In this document: in pieces, positions 7,701 to 13,597 of the stretch
Layout: every line of letters begins with the position of its first letter
Numbering within the stretch: the first letter of the stretch is position 1
From: a virus
Length of the DNA stretch: 23,940 bases
Reading direction: 5' to 3' (one strand)
Virus record (IMG/VR): IMGVR_UViG_3300042305_000888
Coordinates: 1 to 23,940 of that record
Program-made: the position numbers and the translations under genes
Notes under the pieces: generated by a model
Seen by the model: the letters and a program-made list of their open reading frames with translations, nothing else
The model's database searches: none
What the model was told of the DNA's origin: nothing

Positions 7701-8338
7701 TCAATAGGGGATGCAGCGTAAGATGTCGCAGCAGCAATAGGAGCAGAGATGAGATACGAGCCAGCGCCATAGAGGGCATTGGCACCCCAGACGATGCCGT
7801 CCTTTAGCGAATCAATCTGACCAAATTCCATGGGCAGCCGACCATCTTTGACCATCTCGGAGCGGCGCTGCGTTGCGGCCTTCCACAAATCTTTCGGAAG
7901 CGGCGGCTGGCTTGCGTCGAACATCGACTCGGCCGCAATATCCAGCATCTGGTCTGGCGAATACCTTTTCGGTCGATTTGCTTCGGCGATGGCCAGCGCT
8001 TCCTCTGGCTTATAGCGCGCACGCACCCTAGGCTGAGTCTCGGCTTGGCTGGGATACAGCATCGGGCTTGCGCCCTCCGGCCTTGTTGCACTGCCCTCCG
8101 CGCCTGTTGGGTAGTTGCGAGCCGCCTGCAGATAGGACGGCATGTACATGTCAGCGTCACGCGTTGACTCCGCGCGCTGCTGGACCGTCCCTAGATTGTA
8201 AAGCTCGCTGCCCTGCGGCTCGGCCTGGGCGACAGACGGATCAAGAAACGGTGATACTGGCTGCTCGCTCGGCAGAATGGCAACAGCCGGTTCGCCTTGC
8301 TGCGTTAGCTCCTCTGGCTTGTATCGCGTTTTCGCCAT
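1784..8338 (-). CDS. Giant large polyvalent protein with zincin peptidase motif, probable ejected internal virion protein
   Basis: A 2184-aa multidomain protein, the largest gene here. Residues 1-140 are disordered, with three RY(K/S)P-type repeats (5, 108, 125). About 170-660 contains Ala/Gly-rich hydrophobic helices that could insert in membranes. H783-E-Y-G-H787 is a zinc-peptidase HExxH motif, and E871/E872 or E876/E877 (LREEIFAEEF) is a likely third ligand. About 1060-1250 is an unassigned globular region. Residues 1250-1750 are cut into blocks by repeated xxxAMPD-like motifs. The C-terminal 400 residues are helical, charged and Lys/Ala-rich at the end. Large polyvalent proteins of phages combine peptidase and effector domains and are thought to enter the cell with the DNA. 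Position after three internal virion genes matches T7 gp16, which is shorter (about 1300 aa) and has a different enzyme domain. A GAGG ribosome site precedes the ATG, which overlaps the upstream stop (TAATG). Confidence 0.88.
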   Translation of the reverse strand: MAKTRYKPEELTQQGEPAVAILPSEQPVSPFLDPSVAQAEPQGSELYNLGTVQQRAESTRDADMYMPSYLQAARNYPTGAEGSATRPEGASPMLYPSQAETQPRVRARYKPEEALAIAEANRPKRYSPDQMLDIAAESMFDASQPPLPKDLWKAATQRRSEMVKDGRLPMEFGQIDSLKDGIVWGANALYGAGSYLISAPIAAATSYAASPIESQRQMHATAAATIKRLSTEFGLQTYQDIFNLTHEPKYRVKETGQFVAVNKTGLPLMLPAASGGNNVISGDGIINPVAPEAGMRQFAKEGMTLVPTNEQDLEDYRYGQYLDRMGVGAQSIEDMKAKAPPELLAALASGNWDSVEPNQAQTELALLAAQAAIPIGGSARTWGVGRRVAAGISKAAEKVEAIAGFPVDVDTALRAKFVKAVTSGTGADAVAQKTAMQAAIDAGKTTAKVGGVYGVAAGVSSFEGTPSEIKDLAWTAANLYSGYKGGMYVARQLRSASGFTKTVLKEVADPSRGLDAGARAAVAANPAVPQSVREVLESPSRYRAMESTPARLAKNPELSPTSRAVFDKLSDYRFVQTARLARDTAAGVPKGITLNAPFIAGALASDDPERAGQMIAAGGLFGAVGGAASRFTEANMRRGEEANSDIARMLVDIQAGNELGSGLGGEIMRNRLRPGTRFQDGERGFVMPEQEVASFLTEMEMAGADVAAFVQGKSFDELAQWAAYQGFFRDKVDLVPLNARDYKLNAEAAGQNGSGAYFLQPSENRRARIFVNAESRRSGLAPHEYGHAVLRGGALSPDQIDAVHAEINGRYTPDALKAMAGEYAAGMVRADNAKAGINIEPSPAAITAKVNELSQGSMIKGSADGLDWLREEIFAEEFRNANIDMNRARRNIPLGANPVSFVENLLGAQSRALHMAGIDIDPQTGKPMGRDQIFKENRVAAGDPVVMKNYEDYVKQWRRWINDPTHEVDPGVPLSKTGNPQDTANSPNVTWKDYGRRGVVETEFAVKNPDGSVTPKDWKRDIKPTVRARQQAVREMSNRSKEVAAADDQTFGMRKRNDGRREISGRRLPDSFFFIPQYKPFHTILRKINAADNAGETLQVRFFAKGKSKDVFKDGIRNTNAVNREALHGNFVAKKDGTLMWGWLDMTQFRNRAMKAIADRNPALSEYDWNLKAIMDDLPVHLTDQRRGKGGAFSVGPKRANILNGLIGIGDGPLVGAFGKGTAYKTIHLDSIDAIVPTGKTGGEFDVYRANRNAMPDDPKPAVDMETDVDNNRMPQQIPRGAQGMPDVGYGERADIPLNERARRAAFVGADGRVVSTNKRTHFETNEDLGPDFLAIGAGSISEDGFFRFGSDTMDNPMGETPSQSRAAAARHNREVYDSGRRPSELLEDPPGLEKMAARGQAMPDTGDAPQPRRYVSMEKFIEEAGDELSEVLPNAYKNLEFNDDNYPTHLVSFSDARNSMYRSRVPSKEFFDWLHSDKVMDGLVFDKEYTPARPGEGASHTRESYQALIDRLRDISLRKPKSSAAPRGQAMPDSLKSIPTDQLQRQYEENQGYLGLSTLGMREGRPVRGGAAQTRELLRRNEAISAELLRRGVREEDPQLQRALQRRGQAMPDAAAQNLEQSAVESFQWMRNKEGGQAYGNQQVTVPLTEQIFQSEMLPRMRAGYANTLAEYQAKHPEATHASFVKVAGEGPWKFNGDGELEALRPNPPNRGWAMPVDSFKSRAAKSQGKTADSEAFPAPRGQAMPDVSPVLSAGDADTLPVVQKLNDKGKPAMKDGKPEAASIGYDLLRAPGIVDYVGNKAEDLTKPDYDGLDYDVGPQLRKEIDAAIDSGAVDSAANRTAEFAREQMQNPEIAAGKGWYSRMREKLLSAVGEQGRELLSQLLGATSAKTPVDQNFLQAMDAYEGILAGRYEKHRQGYLEMKALESEGKLVPTILERGYVDVLRERANKLSRGAARLPRKADRTAAKSEANALRKLVNKAPEKWDPSEARAIMIEATGILPMRSNGKKFNANSRAVLKVIADDWKINRQAPKTPNFAGNLSGRTVQATIDVWAARHLRELLYKGSGKPWRIQPKSEVGVTNHDFALGQIIMQRAAKKLDMNPDDLQAILWFAEKHKWDAKGWTDNAGAEKSSFDTVANLFFPEGKKPLSFDEASKMYNDMKAAEKAAKKAQDKAVKAAAAKL
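3095..4588 (-). repeat. Recurring R-G-Q-A-M-P-D motif coding repeats inside the giant gene
   Basis: Seven 21-base coding units lie at 4568-4588 (NRNAMPD, residue 1251), 4478-4498 (GAQGMPD, 1281), 4124-4144 (RGQAMPD, 1399), 3737-3757 (RGQAMPD, 1528), 3497-3517 (RGQAMPD, 1608), 3185-3205 (RGWAMPV, 1712) and 3095-3115 (RGQAMPD, 1742). A further relative, RGFVMPE, is at 6272-6292 (683). The 3095 and 3497 copies are identical at DNA level, and 3737 differs by two bases, while 4124 and 4478 have diverged. Spacings are 30, 118, 129, 80, 104 and 30 residues, with unrelated sequence between them, so the motif acts as a module boundary rather than a structural repeat. Confidence 0.8.
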
Positions 8339-9231
8339 TATTCTGCCTCATAGTAGGGCTGACCGTTGTTCTCGGTCGGGTCAAATGCGGGGTTTTCCGG
8401 CGTGATCAGAACAACACGCTCGCCTTGCTTGCCGCGCATTACTGGAAGCAATGGCGCTTGCTGCTGCTTGGCCGCTTGGGCGTCTTGCTGCTGCTTTTGC
8501 CCCGAGTCGCGCTCAGAGACAAGGAGACCGAGGTCTTCCTCAAAGCCGCCGACATCAAGGCCGGCTTTTTTCATGTTCTCAATCTGCGCAATCTTTGAAT
8601 CGCGCAGCAGCGTCTTGAGGTTGGCCATTTTTGTTCTAGAGATATCTGGAGTATCAGAAAGTGTTGGGAGCATCGCGCGGTAGCGCGCCTCGTCGGTAGC
8701 TGTAATTACGCCAACCTCATTGAACACGCCTCGAGCCATGGGTGTAACAACGCCCGTTGTTAGGGCCGCAATTTCCTGCGCCTGCTTGTCGTATGGATTA
8801 ACGCCTCGGGCCTTACCATAAAATGGCCCGCGGTCCTTGTCTGGAACGCCCTGCACGCGCGAGTCCAGCATCTGCAGCGTGTTGGCCACGGAATCTAGCT
8901 GCGTTAACTGAGACACCTGCTCGCTGGTCATCGGCTTGCCGCGCTGCGCTGACCTTTCGGTCGCCGCCTTGCGCTCATCGGCAAGAATTGACTGAGCTGT
9001 CTTTGCCGCGTCGGCGGGAGTCGGGCTGATGCCAGAAATCCACTTCTGCTGCCACAGGGCCTTTTTGCTTTCATCCCAGCCTTCGCTGTAAGGCTCGTCT
9101 AGGAAGCTGAGATCCATCTGCGTGCCTGTCGGAGCCATGGCAAAGCTGGCGGGGTCTTCAATGGCCGGAGCGCCGCCATACATGTATTCGGGCGCATCAA
9201 GCGCCGCGCCGATGTTTTCTTCTTCGTCCAT
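8338..9231 (-). CDS. Internal virion protein, 297 aa
   Basis: An acidic N-terminus (MDEEENIGAALD) is followed by a helical middle. Around residues 135-215 there is a segment (GPFYGKARGVNPYD, ALTTGVVTPMARGVF, NEVGVIT, RYRAMLPTLSDT) of a kind that I recall from internal or ejection proteins of podoviruses. A Gln/Ala-rich linker (about 240-260) and a short C-terminal tail ending QPYYEAE follow. No catalytic motif is seen. It lies between the 196-aa and 2184-aa genes, three bases after the former and overlapping the latter by one base (TAATG), the position of T7 gp15. I infer a role in the DNA-ejection apparatus. No clear Shine-Dalgarno sequence precedes the ATG, so coupling to the upstream gene is likely. 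Confidence 0.75.
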   Translation of the reverse strand: MDEEENIGAALDAPEYMYGGAPAIEDPASFAMAPTGTQMDLSFLDEPYSEGWDESKKALWQQKWISGISPTPADAAKTAQSILADERKAATERSAQRGKPMTSEQVSQLTQLDSVANTLQMLDSRVQGVPDKDRGPFYGKARGVNPYDKQAQEIAALTTGVVTPMARGVFNEVGVITATDEARYRAMLPTLSDTPDISRTKMANLKTLLRDSKIAQIENMKKAGLDVGGFEEDLGLLVSERDSGQKQQQDAQAAKQQQAPLLPVMRGKQGERVVLITPENPAFDPTENNGQPYYEAE

Positions 9232-9234
9232 GGG

Positions 9235-9825
9235 TTATTTAATTGGCGGCAGGCCGCGGCGTTGGCGGTCACGGTTGATGGCATCGATTGAGCTTTGCCC
9301 GCCCGGAATTGATGAGCTTGGCGCAGTCATCGGCGCCCCGCCGACCGCCGGCAGGTTCTCATCAGCCACAGGAAGCGGCGGCTCAACCGGAGCCATGCCA
9401 CCGCCATACGGCACGTTTCCGCTGGCGATGTTCTGTCGGTTTTTTATGTCTTGGGCAACGTAGGGAGCATTCTGCTGCACGCCAATACGAGCGCGGTTGT
9501 TCATCATATTCGACATCGCGCCCATGCTCGGGAAGAAGTTCCCTTGCCAGAACTGGTATTTCGAGGCCGTGTCCATGTTCTTGTATTCCGGCGCGCTCAT
9601 AAAATCCATGTTCATGCCGAGCTGCTTGCCAAACATCTTGCCGAATTGTTCGCCAGCTTTGACGCCAGCGCTCATCTCCTCCTGCTTTTGGAACATGGAG
9701 CCAACATCGGCCAGCGCTCCGAAGATCTGCCCCATGTATTGCTGTTGTTGTTCCTGCTTTTGTTGCGCTTCGGCCATCTGTAGCCGCCGCATGTCTGTGA
9801 TACTGAATGGTGCTTGAAATGACAT
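9235..9825 (-). CDS. Probable internal virion protein, 196 aa, Gln/Met-rich
   Basis: The start is set at the ATG at 9825 (MSFQAPFSITDMRR), because an AAGGAG ribosome site lies seven bases upstream. An in-frame ATG 14 codons earlier, inside the upstream gene, has no such support. Residues 10-35 form a Gln/Glu-rich helix, about 35-75 contains Gly/Met-rich helical stretches (IFGALADVGSMF, FGKMFGKQLGMNMDF), and the last 60 residues are Pro/Ala-rich and probably disordered, ending RRGLPPIK. No known domain is recognised. The neighbours on both sides are internal virion proteins, so this is probably a third component of the ejection complex. It may instead be a small tail or head accessory protein. 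Confidence 0.7.
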   Translation of the reverse strand: MSFQAPFSITDMRRLQMAEAQQKQEQQQQYMGQIFGALADVGSMFQKQEEMSAGVKAGEQFGKMFGKQLGMNMDFMSAPEYKNMDTASKYQFWQGNFFPSMGAMSNMMNNRARIGVQQNAPYVAQDIKNRQNIASGNVPYGGGMAPVEPPLPVADENLPAVGGAPMTAPSSSIPGGQSSIDAINRDRQRRGLPPIK

Positions 9826-9844
9826 AATGTTGTTCTCCTTGTTG

Positions 9845-11446
9845 TTATCTGCCGAAAAGTCCACCAACGCCGGTGCCCACGCCGCCGCCGATTCCGGAGC
9901 CGTATAGCGCGCCTGCGGTAATGCTCATGCCTCCAGTCGGAGCCGCCAGCAGCGCTCCCAATCCGGCGCCCAGCACCGCTCCTCCGAGGCCGCCCCACAT
10001 TCCTCCAGTGCCACTCTGCTGGTTGCCATAATTCCCATAAGAATTTTGCGCCTGCGTCCACATATTTGAGTTAGCATTAAACATCCCAGCGTTCAGTGCA
10101 TTGTTTGCCCAATTACTGGCTAGTGCCCCAGCGGTGCCAATCGACTCCGAGCCTACCGGATTGCCCTGCCCATACATGTTGAGTAGCATATTGTTCATGT
10201 TGGCATTGCTCGCCAGATTGCCTCGTTGCAGCGCAGCCCCAAGACCCTCCTGATTGACCATCCGCTCAGTAGTGAATGCCTGCCCGAGCATGCCGATGTT
10301 CATCTGGTTGCCCAAGCGCCGCGCCTCTTCGTTGGCGACGGACGCTTGCAGTGAGCGGTCCGCGTTGGCTTGGTTGATCTGATTGAGCGAACCGGCGTTG
10401 AATTGCTCTCGTCCGAATTGTGTCTGCTGGTTGGCCAGCGAGGCGCGCAGTCCACTGTCGGCGTTACCCATGCGGCGGGCCAAGTCTTGCGTCTGCACAT
10501 TCTGTGAGAAGCCCAAGTCTTGGAACATGCGCTGGCGAGCGTAGGCGTCACGATTAAGCAGCTCGGCCCCAAGGGCTGCGCTGCCAGTCGCCATGCCGCG
10601 GGAGGCAAATCCCTGACGCGCCGACTGCGTGGCGTCGCGGTTGGCGGCGGGATCGAGGCGGCCATCGCTCTGGGACATTTGCAGCGCACGCTGCATGAGG
10701 CTGCCGCCCAGCCTGCCTGCGCCGACCCTCTCTGCCTCTACTCGCTCGATCTCGCCCATCAGGGCGGCGGTCACGTCGCGTGCGCTGATCGTTCCGGCTT
10801 GGTAGCCAGCACTGAGGGCTTCCATCAGCTTCTCGCCGGAAGCGCCGAGCTGGCCCATGCGGTCGAGGTAAGGTGTTGCCTCTTCTAGTGCGGCCCGCAA
10901 CTCAGGGAACTTTTCGGCCAGCATGTCGGTGGCCTTGGGCGCGTTGGCCAGCTCGTTGTCTTGAAAGTCTGTGAGCCGCTGGTTCTGCGCCTCAACGCGC
11001 CCTCGCAGTGGAGTGAGCCTGCTGTCGATCTTGGCGATGTCGCTCGGAAGCCGCGACAGCTTCCTCTGCTGCGCCGAAGTCAGCGTCTCTCCGGCATCCA
11101 CCAAGCCCTGCAAGTAAGTCAGCTCCGACTCAAGCGTGGTCTTGCGGGTACCAAGGGTAGAGATTTGTCTATTTAGTCCCCTAGTAGCGTTGTCTACGGA
11201 AGTTTGTAGCTGAGTGTATTGCTGACCAAGCGCGGGGTTCAAGACGCTTGCGCCGCCGTCCATCAAGTTTGCAAGAATCCCAGAGAGCTGAATATTGCGT
11301 CCGCTGACGTTGGTCTGCGCGGCAGCGGTGCCGCCCTGTCGTATAAATCCTGTACCAACGCCAATAGTCTCTGCTGCCGATGGCGCCTCTACTGTCACCG
11401 GTTGTAGCTGCGGTGCGCGTTGTCCTCCTCCTGCGTTTCCTCCCAT
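9845..11446 (-). CDS. Internal virion / DNA ejection protein, 533 aa, coiled coil plus Gly-rich hydrophobic tail
   Basis: Residues about 70-190 have heptad-like, charged helical sequence (RGLNRQISTLGTRKTTLESE, later LRGRVEAQNQRLTDFQ), consistent with coiled coil. About 200-350 is Ala/Gln/Arg-rich helix, and about 350-470 is Asn/Gln-rich. The last 60 residues are Gly/Ala hydrophobic (GGAVLGAGLGALLAAP, GSGIGGGVGTGVGGLFGR), a tail typical of phage ejection proteins that insert in or cross the host membrane. Length and order suit T7 gp14/gp15-type proteins, but sequence alone does not decide which. A GAGG ribosome site lies upstream, and the gene starts two bases after the 116-aa gene. It probably forms part of the trans-envelope channel for DNA entry. 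Confidence 0.75.
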   Translation of the reverse strand: MGGNAGGGQRAPQLQPVTVEAPSAAETIGVGTGFIRQGGTAAAQTNVSGRNIQLSGILANLMDGGASVLNPALGQQYTQLQTSVDNATRGLNRQISTLGTRKTTLESELTYLQGLVDAGETLTSAQQRKLSRLPSDIAKIDSRLTPLRGRVEAQNQRLTDFQDNELANAPKATDMLAEKFPELRAALEEATPYLDRMGQLGASGEKLMEALSAGYQAGTISARDVTAALMGEIERVEAERVGAGRLGGSLMQRALQMSQSDGRLDPAANRDATQSARQGFASRGMATGSAALGAELLNRDAYARQRMFQDLGFSQNVQTQDLARRMGNADSGLRASLANQQTQFGREQFNAGSLNQINQANADRSLQASVANEEARRLGNQMNIGMLGQAFTTERMVNQEGLGAALQRGNLASNANMNNMLLNMYGQGNPVGSESIGTAGALASNWANNALNAGMFNANSNMWTQAQNSYGNYGNQQSGTGGMWGGLGGAVLGAGLGALLAAPTGGMSITAGALYGSGIGGGVGTGVGGLFGR

Positions 11447-11448
11447 AA

Positions 11449-11799
11449 TTATAGCCTCACTTTCTTAGCCAGTGTTTCCCAATCAAATGCCCTGACGCGC
11501 ATCTCGCCGCGCCTGCACCACAGCGCCCACTGGTGAGGGCGTGTAGCCACGCGCATGAACTCTCGCACCGGATTAACGTGTCCGGCCGAGGCGCCAAGCT
11601 CGACAAACCATGCGTTGGGTTCTTTGTCATTGATCGAAATTTGCTCCATCTCGCCGTCCCAATGCACCTCGCGCGCCAGCAGGAAAACCTGCGGCGTGCA
11701 AAAGACCAAGCCTGTGGCAATATAAGTGCCGACCAAGTCCCAAAAGTCGTGCGGACTGTTCTCGTCTTGCCATTGTTTTGCGATTTGCCATGAGTGCAT
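11449..11799 (-). CDS. Unrecognised 116-aa protein in the position of T7 gp13
   Basis: A compact protein, rich in Trp (HSWQIAKQWQDENSPHDFWDLV at the start, ALWCRRGEMRVRAFDWETLAKKV at the end), with an alternating beta-like middle (EMEQISINDKEPNAWFVELG). No signal peptide or membrane helix is evident. The start overlaps the stop of the beta-propeller gene (TAATG). In T7-like phages a small protein (gp13) sits between the nozzle and the internal virion genes, and some podovirus relatives at that place are annotated as acetyltransferase-like. I see no diagnostic acetyl-CoA motif here, so function is left open; a virion assembly role is inferred from place only. Confidence 0.7.
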   Translation of the reverse strand: MHSWQIAKQWQDENSPHDFWDLVGTYIATGLVFCTPQVFLLAREVHWDGEMEQISINDKEPNAWFVELGASAGHVNPVREFMRVATRPHQWALWCRRGEMRVRAFDWETLAKKVRL

Positions 11800-13013
11800 T
11801 AGATAATCGCTGGCGAAAACTTTTGTGCGGTTGGCTCATACCAGTCGCCAACATTGTCAAGCCCAACAGTCCCGTAAGCTGTCCAAGATGTTAATGTGGA
11901 CCCTCGCTTGTAAATGCGCCCACCTTGAGCGTTTCTTGATCCTCCAGTAATGTAGAACTGCCCAGAAGGATCAAAATTGCCACGCTGGCCGTATGGCAAT
12001 GAAGCCCTCTCAGTAAACGTGTCTCCTATGCGCTCGTAAATGTATGTTGTGCCATCTTCAAATGAGCCGCTGTTGTTGTTGCTATCAGCAATAGCAAGCA
12101 AATTGCCATCCGCGCTCCATGTAACATGATTTGTCCAATAAGAACTATTCATAAATTTGGAAGGCAGGTTGCCTATAAACGGCGATGCAAGTTTTTCATA
12201 TAGCTGGGTGGAGCTATTAAATTTGTAAATGCAACTGTCGGTGCCTTTTTGCGGGCATACAGCAAGATATGTGTTGTCTGGGCTAAAGGCCAAAGCGCCG
12301 TTACGAGCAGTGTCTTTTACTGCACCACTGCTCGGAGCGCTTGCCACGGTCAAATTAGAATAAGTCGAGCTGGCGCCGGAGTTGGCGCGGATCTTGATGC
12401 GCAAAAACGGGCTGGTTTCCAAAAGGAAAGCAGCGTATGCTCCATCGCTGCTGACAGCACACGCTGTCGCTACCTCATTAGGAGTTCCGATATTCGTTAT
12501 TTCCGTTATAGATCCACCATTGTTGTGAAATATGCGCGGTCGGTATTCGCTTTTAGAGACGCCAGACTCCAAGCGAGATGTAAGCGCGCAAGCAACAAAA
12601 TATTGTCCGTTGTTAGAAATCTGAACATCACCGCACTCGGACGTTGTTGTCCCAGAGGCATTCATGGAATTGGCGCGCACGGTGTTCCATACAGGCGAAA
12701 GAGAAGTTCCTGTGCGACGATGAAGGGTGATTGCCATGGCGGCAGGAGTTCCGCCAGCAATGGTCTGGCATCCAGTTATTAAGTATTCTCCAGAACCAGA
12801 CCAAGACAGTTGCTGGGCGTAAATGAAGCCTACAAGTTGGCCATTATGGTAGGAAGGCTGTGACACCAGCCGCCTTGGCTGTAATATGTTGCGCCGAGCG
12901 TCAAACAAAGAAAGCCCTTCTCCAATTGTGTTAAGAGCAAAATTAGAGCGCGCCTTGGTGGTTGCAATATAGCAATACACCGGCGTGCTAGAACCTATGC
13001 GTTTGTGAATCAT
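11799..13013 (-). CDS. WD40-like beta-propeller virion protein, 404 aa, probable receptor-binding tip
   Basis: The start is taken at 13013 (MIHKRIG), whose ATG overlaps the upstream stop as TGATG; an upstream in-frame ATG at 13046 would overlap the fibre gene by 34 bases. Blade-like motifs with the pattern S-x-D/N/S-G-x-Y-L/A recur near residues 70, 131, 187, 242, 298 and 347, about 49-61 apart. A seventh begins at 397 (KFSPAII) just before the C-terminus, as if the last strand closes the ring with the N-terminus. Its DNA is much more AT-rich than its neighbours (hand counts of four 60-base lines give 42-48% GC, against 70% for one portal line). It directly follows a fibre gene, so I infer a fibre-tip or host-recognition protein, perhaps recently acquired. 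No enzyme residues are evident. Confidence 0.75.
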   Translation of the reverse strand: MIHKRIGSSTPVYCYIATTKARSNFALNTIGEGLSLFDARRNILQPRRLVSQPSYHNGQLVGFIYAQQLSWSGSGEYLITGCQTIAGGTPAAMAITLHRRTGTSLSPVWNTVRANSMNASGTTTSECGDVQISNNGQYFVACALTSRLESGVSKSEYRPRIFHNNGGSITEITNIGTPNEVATACAVSSDGAYAAFLLETSPFLRIKIRANSGASSTYSNLTVASAPSSGAVKDTARNGALAFSPDNTYLAVCPQKGTDSCIYKFNSSTQLYEKLASPFIGNLPSKFMNSSYWTNHVTWSADGNLLAIADSNNNSGSFEDGTTYIYERIGDTFTERASLPYGQRGNFDPSGQFYITGGSRNAQGGRIYKRGSTLTSWTAYGTVGLDNVGDWYEPTAQKFSPAII

Positions 13014-13594
13014 CAGTAGTTTTGTCCAAGAATTTGTCCAAACCAAGTAATACCGCCGTCGTAAGTAAATAGTGACACAAGATCAAACTTTGCATTGGTG
13101 CTGGTCATGGTCGGCGCTTCTCCATACGCCCATTTTGTCGTCGAGCCTCCGGTGGATGGCCAAGCGTAAGTCCGAGCTGTGCCGTCACCTTCGTGGCGGA
13201 TCAAGACGCTGGCGAATGTCCCGCTGGCCGGAACATTGCTAAAGGCAATGGTGACGGCGCCATTGGGCTTGATCTGAAAAATGTTGCCGTTGTTGAGATT
13301 GAGCGTTTGTGTTCCGCTGACCGTTCCCACGTTGACAATCGCCTCGCGCACGCCGGTAAGCACTGGATAGCTAAGAGGCTGGGCAGCGGGCAGCGTGATT
13401 GTGTTGCTGCTCAAGTTGAGAGCGCTGGCCAACTTGGCAACTGTGACGGCATTGTTTGCCAGTTTTTCAGTGGCTATTTCGCCGTCTGCGATACTGACAA
13501 CAACTGACGATTGGCCGAGAAGGTTGAGCGAATCCGGCGTGACGGTCTCGCCAGAGATAAAGGTTTTTGCAGGGGTGACTGTGACGTTGGGCAT
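13013..13594 (-). CDS. Tail-fibre-like protein, 193 aa
   Basis: Residues about 35-65 (ADGEIATEKLANNAVTVAKL) have the repeating small-hydrophobic and Asn/Thr pattern seen in trimeric phage fibre stalks. About 95-193 is beta-rich (NLNNGNIFQIKPNGAVTIAF, ASVLIRHEGDGTARTY, KFDLVSLFTYDGGITWFG), similar in style to small C-terminal fibre domains. It starts three bases after the nozzle stop and ends overlapping the beta-propeller gene start (TGATG). I infer that it forms a short fibre anchored to the tail, with the beta-propeller protein as a possible partner or tip. No chaperone or lyase motif is seen. Confidence 0.75.
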   Translation of the reverse strand: MPNVTVTPAKTFISGETVTPDSLNLLGQSSVVVSIADGEIATEKLANNAVTVAKLASALNLSSNTITLPAAQPLSYPVLTGVREAIVNVGTVSGTQTLNLNNGNIFQIKPNGAVTIAFSNVPASGTFASVLIRHEGDGTARTYAWPSTGGSTTKWAYGEAPTMTSTNAKFDLVSLFTYDGGITWFGQILGQNY

Positions 13595-13597
13595 AAG

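Noticed and set aside
11448-11453. A perfect TATAAT on the minus strand before the 533-aa gene
   Set aside because: It ends one base from the ATG and has no -35; transcription would begin inside the gene. A GAGG ribosome site there fits translation from the operon transcript.
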